A stretch of 64,000 bases of DNA from Sphagnum compactum. Lineage: Eukaryota; Bryophyta; Sphagnopsida; Sphagnales. Positions within the stretch are counted from its first letter, which is position 1, and every line of letters starts with the position of its first letter. The notes below the pieces were generated by a model that was not told the DNA's origin, did no database searches, and saw only the letters and a list, made by a program, of their open reading frames with translations. Positions 35,704-46,859 of this stretch are shown in pieces. A program made the position numbers and the translations under genes. Location of the stretch: positions 12,418,557 through 12,482,556 of the forward strand of contig OZ234500.1 in NCBI GenBank assembly GCA_965153455.1, written 5' to 3'.

Positions 35704-38031
35704 TATAGAAATGTACCCAAATTTAGTTATAATACATGTTAGTGTAGGCAAAAAAGCTATGTATATGACATATGGTTGTGACTAATTTAGATCCCAAATG
35801 CAACTAATGGAACATATGAGCCTATTCTTGGATGAAAACAATTCCAAAAGTTGTCCAAATGAAAAGATGAATATGTCAATAGTCGTAGGGTAATCACAAC
35901 ATAGTCATATTTCACCATATAAAGTATGAACTTTGATAATTAGATGCAAAAAAAATCAAATTAGTCACAACCAACACATATTTGCATGTAGTTGCAAAAC
36001 AAATGGTTGCATATTATAAGATTTCTTTTAGTGGTTCAAAGTCAAAGACTTTAAAATCCAAGTTCCTACATGTTACCATTACAACCAACGAAGAGCCTAT
36101 GTTGTTGACCATTGAAGGCAAATGGTTGGAAATAATTGTGCATATGATAAAGTTGCATTTTTGGCTTTGCCTCATTCAAAATAAGTTCAATTCTTCATTT
36201 GTATTCGTATTTGTGGTAAATTTAATTTATCATTAGCATCTACCCTTATTGGTTTTCATATAGATATTCAATTATTTTTGTGAAAAATGGAATCTAGTTT
36301 GCATTGTGGAAATTTGGTGATAGTTCTTGAACCTTTTGTTAGTAAAGATCATGATGTGCAACATAGTGTGAAACGCAAACTTGATTTCATGAGTTTTTGT
36401 ACATAAACAAAAAACCACTTCAGCACTTTAGAATTTATAATAGTTTTTTGTGTGACCCTTATAGGCAACTTTTTTATCACACTTTTTGTTGAACAACAAT
36501 AACTATGTTTGTTTTCCCATTTTCTTATATAGTAAAGGGAAAAATATTATGCACAACTTTCATAGTATGGAATGAGTTTTGCATGTAAAACATTTTGACA
36601 ATATAAGTGCATTTATCATTTTTCTTATATAAAATAAATTTACATTATAAGTAAATGTGTTTTTCAATGTAACAAATTTTTTGGTGTAAATAACATTTTT
36701 ATGTGTGATATTTTGATATATTTGTGTTGGGCAACTATTATATATATACATATATCATTTCATTCTAATTGCAAATAATGGACACATTTACATCAAATCT
36801 TGTTAATTCATCATTTGAATATATATTACATTCATATGGCCTTCATAAGGTTTCAACTTATAAATATGAAGTAGGCACTTGTCTTTTTTATTCTATATCT
36901 TATTTATTTGATAGCCAATTATCATCTCTTGAAATGAAGCAAAATAATACACGATGCCAAAACTTGACATTGATGACAAGGACAAATATGACTAATGACC
37001 ATATTTTTTTAGTCATACAGTCATATATGCGATTTTTTGTGCCTAGTCATATTCTTGTAACTATGGATATGACTACATGACGAAAAGTCTTCATGGATAG
37101 GATTATGTGACGAAAAATACTCTTCATGAACACCATATGATTATTTAATAATATACAATTTGAAACATTAAAATACTTATGAATGAAAAGGGAGAAGAAT
37201 TAACAGGTAGACATATATACCTAGTAAGCATATTATAAGCTTGTAGATGATTAAACACATAATTAGTGCACAAATAAATAATTAATACTTTATAATTTTT
37301 AAACCTTTTGCCTTGCTATCATTAATTATTTAATGTGAATTTCGAGATAGTGGTTAAAAACAAATTTGGGGGAATTTTTTTCATTTAAAAAAATTCCCAA
37401 AAAATGGAAAAAAAATTGCCAAAGTTCTTGAAACTATAAAATTAAATAAAAAATTGATGCCTATAATATAATTAAAATATTTGAGTTGAGACTTTTGCTC
37501 AAAGGTTTATTTAAATGAATATTTTCATTGAATTTTTCGACATCAAATAAAAAAATACGTTCTTATTGGTGATATCCAATGAATTTCAAAAGAAATCAAC
37601 ATGCTCCAAAATGGCATTGTTTTTCATGTTTCCATGTGATGGGTAGTAAAAAATATAAAATTTAATCTTTAGTAATTTATCAAAGTATTTGGTCATACAA
37701 CTTGGATTTCTAAAAATATTTTATATTAAATCACATTTAATGAATTGAAAAAAAATTAGAGATAAAATTAAAATTTACTACTCATAATAGAATTTGATAA
37801 AAATTATGAAATTAAGAAGTATATGTGTATAAATTAATAATTATTACATTTAGATAATTTAAATAAATTAAAATATTGAAAATGTTGAAAATAATGTTAT
37901 ATGTTTCATAGATAACATATTTTATTTTAAAATGTTTTTTTATAATTACAAATATATATAACACAACAAGTATACCATTTGTATCAATTTGGTATATTTT
38001 CAAAATGTGGCGAAATATTTTATATATATAT

Positions 38032-38075
<44 letters not shown>

Positions 38076-38760
38076 CATGTTGATGTAAAATATGTCTATA
38101 AACATATTTTCTTGTTTACAAATTGTTTTATAAAAAAAAAATCATCAAGATATCATTGTTGTTCAAATGTATGAAATAGTGAGGACTCAAATGCATTTTC
38201 AGTCAAATTACTTTATATTTTGATTAAGGTTTTTTTTTATAAATGTGTAGATTTTAGAAAAATCCTTAAGAATGAAATTATTTATTTTCATTTGGACAAA
38301 GTATGCAAAAAAATAATAATGGTCAAATTTGGGTATTTTTGTATGGGACAAAGGATGATATGGGATGATGTTGTAAATTTATCCATATCCTTTGTCAACA
38401 AGTTCAACTTTGTAAACTATATAATTAGCTATAAAAAAATTAGTCTACATACAATACATGCACTATATACATTCAATATGCAAATATTACTTGTGATGGG
38501 CTAATTAAAAAGACTTGTCACCAAAAAATAAATAGGATCCTACCTACCCATTCCTACCTACTTACCAAATGGCCATTTATAAATATATTTTAATTTATAA
38601 ATATATAATATATTTTAAGGGATTTACAATTAGGACAAAAATATGACTAATGGATATACTATGTGTCCATATTCACTACATAATCATGTAGTCACGAATG
38701 CTATTTATGATTACAAACCCAGTCATGGGTGTAGTCATATTTGCCATGTTTTGGTGTAGT
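35704..38760. mobile_element. Probable second CACTA-type element, about 3.06 kb
   Basis: The left end reads CACTATAGAAATG; the right end reads ATGTTTTGGTGTAGTG, that is CACTACACC on the other strand. Both are flanked by GTA, an exact 3-base target duplication. Subterminal TGACTA / TAGTCA words are enriched at both ends (35780-35960 and 38640-38745). The terminal repeats match well only over the first five bases, so the left border is less certain than the right. No transposase frame was found. Confidence 0.45.
37990..38075. repeat. (TA)n-(CA)n microsatellite
   Basis: An AT run near 38022-38032 is followed by about 15 CA units at 38043-38072. The open frames over it, rich in His-Thr or Val-Cys, are artefacts of the repeat. 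Confidence 0.9.
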
Positions 38761-40525
38761 GGTATGGCGCATTTAAATTAATGTTTATACATAATATAGA
38801 AAAGGTTCATTAATGTCATATTCAAGAATTAAATCCAAACTTTCTATTTGATTTACATCAAAGTATAGTGACAAATGAACATAAAGATGTAACAAAAATG
38901 GCACAAAGTGCTACAATGGGAGGTTCATGGGGAGATTTCATAGCAATGTTTTAGATATCAAAATATTTACAAATGCCAATTTACATATTGAATAGAAGAT
39001 CAAAATATATAATATCTTGATGTGGAGTGGATTTTCAATCCATCCCGTTACATATAGCTTACAATTCCATCACTATTGGATTATGTTGTTTCATTATTCA
39101 ACACTTTTTGTAATACAAATATTACCAAAATAAAATGAAAATTGTATTCAATATGTACAACACAAATTGAAAAACATTACAGATACTTTTAATAATGAGA
39201 TTTTATCTCCATCGGTTCCAATGCCCAATATAAATCTTGAACAAATTTTTGATATTCAAATGGAACATTGCCATCCAATCATTAACCCTACTGTTTCAAA
39301 AAGAAAAAGAAAAAACATTTTGATTGGGCACTTTATGACAATAATATTTTGGACTTGTTAAAATATTGTCCAAATCTAATTATTGTGCAAAAACATCGAA
39401 ATTTCATTGACATGTGAACCTAGATATTGAAAGGACAAATCTCAAATTATGAATCACATGAAATATATATCTATTACAAAACCACACAAATCTTTCATAA
39501 ATGACAAAATTCAATCGTCATATGCTGGATGCACTTCATAAGATATGAAACAACCAATTCATGTAGAACATCATGTTCAATCAAACAATGGGGAACATGT
39601 TAAAATAAATGAACATGCACACAATTCAACATACATTGACATTTATAATAAACAAATCCAAGATGTTCCCATGATTTCATGTTTTTTGTTGTGAATGGTT
39701 ATGTTTTTTAAAAACCACTTGAATGTTTCTTAAATAGAATGTCAAAACAACTTTCAATACATTTTCAAATTCAAATAGAACCTAATTCAACAACATACAT
39801 ATGTACGAGTTGTTTATATAACATGAATAGAAATAAAATACTTTTATATCAAGTGCCAAATAAAATTTGTAGAAACAAAATCATTCCATTAATTCAAATA
39901 CTAACACAATTAGAAAAACATTTTATTTTACCACATCTTGCATTTGCTCAAATTTATAAACTTTCTAGTTATGGACAATATAAAAATGAATGGTAATGTT
40001 ATTAATGTTTGTACAAATGTGAATCAAACTCAATCAATATTACCACATTTGCCACATGATGAAACAACAATATGTGTGTACCTTAAAAAACATTTTGAAT
40101 ACAAGTTGCTTTATATTTGAGGAATTGTTCATCCAAATATGGTGATGATCACTATACAAGAAACACCAAAAATTTGAATGTTACCAAACCATCAATGAAG
40201 AAGTTTGTTTTCTTTACATATAAATTAAAAATTTGAACTCAAAATGATGATAATTCATCATTCAATAACCTTAATTCTGAAAGTGAAAAAAAACATTATA
40301 CACCAATAAATTTGATGATACATAATTTTTTGGAAGTTACAAAAAGAATGGACTATGAGAATACTATATATTTTATTACCCCAAGTGAACACTTCCATTC
40401 TTTAGGTTTATTAAAGATAAACACTTAGAAAAACTAAATTTTCCAACAATTTTTTGGCCATCCTCAATAGTTTTCTAAATGTTTTTCATATCAACAAATA
40501 ATTCAATGGGAATTGCTTCATAATT

Positions 40526-41345
40526 TTGCGATTTTTCAACCAATATTTCAAGCCTTTTTTTAAAGTTGCTAAAGTTTCCATCCAAAAAGTGATTAGTTCA
40601 TGTTGGGTGAGAATTCGAAAAGGAAAACTATGTGATAAAACTTTAAAAGCTTATCAAGTACGAAATAAACCAAATTTAGATATTTTCAAATCATACATAG
40701 GTTACTATGATTTGGAAGGGCAATTCATCCAATTGTTTTGAAAAATTACAAAATACTTTATTTGGAATTATTCGACAACTTGGTCTTTTAATGGTTTTTG
40801 TCACTTTCACATTTGTTGAAAGATTGTGGGATCTTCTTGTGAAGGCTTTACACACTTTATATGCTACAAGATTAAATTTCCCAAATAAAGTAAAATACCT
40901 TCAACCTATTCAAATAGTGGAATTCATACGAATTGACCTTGTCACATGTGTAAGATATTACGATCATAAAACAACATCATTTTGTGAACTTATGATGAAA
41001 GACCATTCCTTTTTTGGGGTCAATTTTTATTTTTTCTTTGTTACTAAATTTCAAAATTGTGGATGTGAACACGACCATGGACTTTTATGGATTAAAAATG
41101 TACCTATTTATGGAGTGAACGAAAATGAAAAAATTGAACAATTCGTAAATATGTACATTTATTGTGATGTATCATTGTTACCAAATTCATTACAAAATGC
41201 CCAACAACATAAACACACAAGTACATGTAAGAAAAAAAATCATGTTGTTTATAGATTTCATTACCCATTCCCTCCCATGCATGAAACAAAAATCCTTGAA
41301 CCTTTAGAAATCGATGCATTTATCCATTTTCAAAACAATACCTAA
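40526..41345 (+). pseudogene. Helentron Rep (HUH-type) domain fragment
   Basis: Two overlapping frames, 40526-40741 and 40707-41345, carry the Rep module, so a frameshift separates them near 40720. The HUH-like pair is in CEHDHGLLWI near 41060. The downstream signature QQHKHTSTCKKK and the RFHYPFPPM block follow near 41205-41280. HUH Rep proteins nick and join single strands during rolling-circle-like transposition. The preserved two-His motif shows what the module was, but the frame is not intact. Confidence 0.82.
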
Positions 41346-43181
41346 ATACAAAGTAAACAAGATATTTCAATCTTTGAAATATTTAAAAGTAAATGAAAGT
41401 ATATCTTTTTGGAATTTTTAGATTCTTTAAACATAAATGAAAATACACACATATTAAGTTTGATGAGCAAATTAAATAAATCACATATGTTTTTAAAACA
41501 AACTCTTTTAAACATAAAAATTAATGCATTTAATATATGTGCTATTCATTTGCAGTTCGCAAATACAAATATCCAAATTATTTTGGATTTGTATGCGGTT
41601 GCAACATATTGTAGATCATGTATGACAAAAATAGATAAATTGATAACATTAGAATTACATTCTATCATACAAAAATGCATTGCAAATAAAAGAGATGGAA
41701 ATACAAGAATTCAAAAAATAAATTCGCATTTCTTAATGTTTAACAAATGGTTGTTCAACTTGTTGTTTACCGTGTGTTTTCTTTATTTTTGTATCATTCA
41801 TTTCGAACATTTAAATTCATTAATACATCATTTTTTGAAGAACATGTTTTTGTGTTAAAACCACAAGATGTATTAAATGAATCAGAATTAGATTCAATTT
41901 ATATAACGTGTCCATCAATCATAAATAAATACCTTTATCGTCATTATGAATCATTATCAAAAAAATATATAACATTAAAGAGAATAAAATTTCAAAATGT
42001 TACAAACCCCAAATTATTAGGTTTGTAAACTATGTCAAACATACAAATATTGAAAATTAGTTTAGAGAAGCTTTTATTGTATTCACCATTCAAACATTAG
42101 AAAATTCACAACTTGGAACTAATGTCACCTGGCATGATGCATAATGCCAACCTAAAGGTGAAAATTTTCAAAAAAAATCTATTTTCAACTACAAAATTTC
42201 ATATTCAAATACAGAGGTAATAAAATGATTCAATTTATTCAAATAAAAAATCACATCTAACTAATATTTGGAAAGACAACATATGATTGATTCCCATCGT
42301 GTAATACCCATTACAAACATAATTAATGTTGAACAATATGATTTACGATTTGATTTTGTGATTCAATGGATTGAACCAAAATTGTAAACATTAGAAGATG
42401 ATAATTTCACAACAGGGTGAATGCAAGGTACAATGCCTCAAAAGTGGCAGAAAATACATTCCCTATGAGTCCATACAAGATTTTTAAAATGATTCAAATG
42501 GACATGGTTGTTACTTTATTAAATATTAGTATTTTAATATGTGAATAATACATGTTCAATCACCTACAAACCTTCCCAAATGTATGTGAAAATTGGTATT
42601 TAATGTAGTCGATGTCATTTTTTGACTTGGAAGTCCTAAAAGAAAAACCCATAAAGTCCAAAGGAATAATGTTCCATTTAAAAATTTCAAAAAATACGCT
42701 TTAGGGACAAATTGTTGAAAAGCAAACAAAAATTGCAATTCATATCGACTTATGAAATTATGGTCAAATTTTAACCATTTCAAAAGTCCTTAGCTATTAA
42801 ACGGTTAAGGTTTTCAAAGAAAAGATTTTTCATATGAGTTTATCATCTTATATTACATTATATATTGAGTCCCAATAACAAATTTGGAATGTGAATCAAT
42901 AAAAAAATTTCATTTTGTGATGTTCCAAGTAGACGACCAGTCCATATTTTTTGATTTCAAAAGTCCATTATTACTAACAAATGAATTTTTAATCAATAAA
43001 TAACCACATAGTTCTTTTCATAATGAAGTTGTTAGTTTAAATCCAAATCCCAAATAGTAGATCTAAAGATATATTAATCACCATAAGCATTTGAATAAAG
43101 GGTACCCATAGAAAAATCACCATTTCATCACAAAAGTGAGCCACCATAGTTTGCATCTACCCAACATCATCCCATTCCATA

Positions 43182-44453
43182 ATGATGGGAGAATTTGAAT
43201 ATAATAGTTTAATTAAACAATCAAATGAAGAACAAAAGCTAATATTTGATGACATTATTTATAGAAAAAAATCATACCCTAATTCACCAATTTGTTTATT
43301 TTTTATGAAGGGCGTTGGAATTGGTAAAATTTTTACATTGAAACTTATAATTCAAGGATTATAATGATTATATATTAAAAACACATCTTCAGACTTAATT
43401 AAAACTAATGTTCTCGTCATGGCATCCATAGGTAAGGCAACATTTAATATTGGTGATTGAGTAATGCATTCAACATTGAACATACTTGTTCAACAGTCAT
43501 TATCTAATTTACCAAACTTATCAATAAACACATTATATAAACTTACATGTCGATATGAACAATTATAACTTGATATGATAGATGAAATGTCATTTATTAG
43601 AACTATAATGTTTAATGTTATAGATAATAGGTTAAAAGTCCATAAAACATATTCAAAACAAATTTTTTGGTGGTCTTGATTTCATCATGATAAGTAATTT
43701 TTTTCAATAGTTGGATCTTTCAAAATGTTAAAGATAATGTTAATGCACTAGCACCAAATTTTTAGCAAACATATGTGCAATGCTATGAACTAAATAATAT
43801 TATGTGACAATTTGATATGCTTTTCATACAAACTTTGAAAAATTTTCATATAACGACAAAAAATATAGAAAATATTCAATTTATAAATTTAATTTGTTAT
43901 TGACAATCACAAATGGATTTAGTTGTTCCACATTTATTCTATACAAATAAACTTGTGCAAAAACATAATGAAATGTGTTCACTAACACATCAGGTCCCAC
44001 ATTTGATTTCAAAGTAAGGACATTAATCACCCATCATGCCTACCATCTTACAAACTTTTGAATGATCTAAATAAAATTACAAGTTTGGATTCTGCAATTC
44101 ATATTTTTAAAAAAATGTTAATTGAAATATGTGCTAGTATTTATGCAACATTTGATGGTCTTGTCAATGGAGTTGACGACATATTTAAAGCATCAACAAC
44201 ATATAACAACAAAATCATAATATGGATAATGTTTCAAAATTTTAAAATTGGAATATTAATAATTTTAATTTTTAATCATTACTACAATGACAACATTGAA
44301 TCAAAATGGCCACCAGTTGAACCTATCACCAAAAATATAAGAGTTGGTAAGACCCAATCATTTTTCATATATAACAAGGATTCAATTTCTAATTCAACTT
44401 GCAACAAGAAAAAATTATCCATCATTCCCAAGGATTATCATCAAATGAATTAG
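43182..44453 (+). pseudogene. Helentron PIF1-like helicase domain fragments
   Basis: The first fragment (43182-43364) holds helicase motif I as GVGIGKIFTLKLIIQGL. Further on, DEMSFIRT near 43583 corresponds to motif II (DE). PHLFYTNKLVQKHNEM near 43930 and a 131-codon frame at 44058-44453 carry the C-terminal motifs, including FDGLVNGVDDIFKASTTY and RVGKTQSF. Numerous stops lie between them. Loss of the Walker Thr and the broken frame argue against activity. Confidence 0.82.
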
Positions 44454-44639
44454 TTTTTGATTCTACAAATGTTGAGAAACATAGCCTAATATATATAACT
44501 TTGTCTTGCATTTGAACAAAAGAAAAATTATATATATTAGCTCCCTTCCAACATTAAAATTTTTATGTGGATTTAAGAGTACATATAGAAACGAAAAGAT
44601 AAAAACAATTGCGACTTGGATACCATTCATTCTTAGTTA

Positions 44640-45330
44640 AAAATTTTACATCATTCTCATGTAATTATACAAGTTTTGAATACAACTTTTCTACACTAAC
44701 ATTATGAAAATATCAACCACGATCATAATTTTCAAATGTTTCATATCTTATGTATTTTGGAAACAAGAGTACAACACTCATTAACTGGTGCGCACAAATT
44801 TATAGATTTATCAAAGTATTCATATGTTTCAATCCATGATGGTCATGGGTTGATGATGATGTATGACATACACATGTATTTGGATTCTTTTAATGTAACA
44901 ACCAACAATGGTTAAAAATACATAGTAGCAACTTTTAATATTAATACACAAAAAAATACATATTGTATGTATGTATAGAGCTCATTCATATTCAATTTCT
45001 ACATTTCTCAAAAAGCTTCAAAATATAATTGAATAGTCACTAAAACATAATTTGCCCAATCATTATATTAGGAGATTTTTATGTTGACATCCTAGAAGAC
45101 AATAATCATGTGAAAAATAAACAAAAATTATTAAATTTCATGGATAAATTTGAATTAAATTCCTAATTTAGTGGAAGCACCACAAAAGCAAAATCTCAAC
45201 TAGACCATATATGGACAAATGTTCTCGAAAATGAATGCAAATTGGGTGTAATAAAAGCATATTGGCCATATTTTCACAAACCAATTTATGTTGCATTCAA
45301 ACTACCAAACACACTCCCAATGTGTAAGAA
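44640..45330 (+). pseudogene. EEP-type endonuclease domain remnant at the Helentron 3' end
   Basis: Translating piecewise gives a conserved KYSYVSIHDGHGLMM block (44810-44860), LGDFYVDILEDNNH (45070-45112) and SQLDHIWTNVLENE (45195-45235). The last two correspond to the GDFN and SxLDHI motifs of exonuclease-endonuclease-phosphatase (APE-like) nucleases. Several stops interrupt the region. An endonuclease tail is a known distinguishing feature of Helentrons versus canonical plant Helitrons. Confidence 0.7.
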
Positions 45331-45399
45331 AAAACCATTAATGTTTCCATTTATTCAAAACATAATATATGTGACTACATGTGTGAATACATGATGCAT

Positions 45400-46855
45400 T
45401 TCCGATTTGGTCACCCCAAAATAATTTCATCATCTATTATCTCCAAATGTTGCATCATTTATTGCATGTGGTGCATATAACCAAATTATTTATTTATTTA
45501 ATCTTCAAAGACCACATGCATAAAGCTTTTTTTTATACGACAACCACAAGATGGAAAAAAAGTTGAAACACTTCTTTTAACTAGATAGACACACCACCCA
45601 CAACAATAAAACATTGACAATTAATAACACATTTCACTGGAAACCCGGTACTCAAAATGCTTTAGAGAAAGGCTTAAGAATGAGAGGGATTTTACACTTA
45701 CTTTTAGGCATAATATCCCGCCTCTTTTCAGAGGGCATGTTCACGGATATATATAAGGTTCCCTTGAAATACACCAGGAAATTTCTCTGAGTGCTTTACA
45801 TACAAGTTGTACCACTAGGCAAAAGAATTCCTTTGGTATTCCAATGCACTAAAACGAGTGATTCCCCTCCCGCCCTCGCCCCGCCCCCAAACAAACCCAA
45901 CCCAGTCCAGTCCAGTCCAGTCAAGGGAGATTTGTTGTAGAGTAAAGAACCCTTGTTGCAGGGCCTCATGGTGGTAGGGGCTGGAAATGGTGAGGGCCCA
46001 TGCCAATGAAGTGCACCATCCATTCAACTAACCCATCTATCTTAAGATGGTCTTATGAAATAATGTGAGGATCATGTATTGATGATTTCTCACATAATTG
46101 TTGAAATTTTTCGTGAAATTCTATACCTTGGTTAATGAGTATTTTAGTTGAGGCACCAATCTGACTAAACATCTTTTTTTTAAATGCATAGACATATCTT
46201 TCATTATTGTGATTTAACAATGACACCAACTCTAGTCACTTCAAAAAGTGTTTGATCATAACCAAAACATATTGGTTATGTCAAGTTATCAAATTTAGTG
46301 AATCGGCAAAATTCAAACTCCATCAATAACCAAACCACATTATGAGCAATACGTGTAAGTACATTCAATGACACCCACATTCGGTCACACACCACACATT
46401 GATAAAGAAACTACTGAACCTGTAATTACATCCTTCATCTCGAATATTGTGCCGAAAACAAATTATAAGTCCATTGGACCCCAAAATGGCCCAATTTTTC
46501 ATGAGCATGTCATACAAGTCTTTCAAGATGTTTTAGGCAAAACAAATTTACCTACACTCATCCATCCATTCACACCCATAGGAGGGAATTACCTTCCAAC
46601 TTGAATTGTTTGACCTTATGCAAAATTCAATCGTGCATTGTGGATGTCAATTTAGGTAGGATTTCACTTGCTTGCAAATATGCAATAACATGTGGATTCT
46701 CATCTATTTTCAAGGCACCATCGCCCTATGACAGAATGTTCTCATTTAAAATACATCTTCATAATATCCCAACATAGTACATAGGTATGCCAAGGCATGC
46801 CATCGTAGTATCACTTCCAAATTTGTATCACCATGCTAGCAAGCCGATATCCTCT
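45400..46855. other. Non-coding stretch between Helentron and gypsy relics
   Basis: Contains a short CCAGT repeat at 45901-45925 flanked by a C-rich patch (45865-45900), unusual in this AT-rich neighbourhood. Open frames here (45796-46027 minus, 46368-46604 plus) are not recognised. Confidence 0.4.
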
Positions 46856-46859
46856 TCAT

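Larger units (their letters stand above)
38760..45400 (+). mobile_element. Decayed Helentron-type (Helitron2) element with OTU, Rep, helicase and endonuclease parts
   Basis: Four protein regions appear in the order known from Helentrons, all on the plus strand. An OTU-like protease region (GGSWGDFIAMF, PLHIAYNSI) lies at 38790-39080. The Rep region (CEHDHGLLWI, QQHKHTSTCKKK, RFHYPFPPMHETKILEPL) lies at 40526-41345. Linker blocks follow at 41400-42030 and 42280-42420. A PIF1-like helicase (NEEQKLIFDDI, then FMKGVGIGKIFT; later LVNGVDDIFKASTTY and KIIIWIMFQNFKIG) lies at 43182-44460. An EEP-type endonuclease tail (LGDFYVDILED, SQLDHIWTNVLENECKLG) lies at 44640-45330. Stops and frameshifts interrupt every part. 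Walker A has GKI instead of GKT, and the GDFN-type motif reads GDFY. The element is dead. Its termini were not found. Confidence 0.82.

Noticed and set aside
37812-38174. Open frames rich in Val-Cys or His-Thr on both strands
   Set aside because: They translate the (TA)n-(CA)n microsatellite.
46368-46604. Plus-strand 78-codon frame
   Set aside because: No domain recognised, and it lies next to the minus-strand gypsy remnant; likely a shadow of element sequence.
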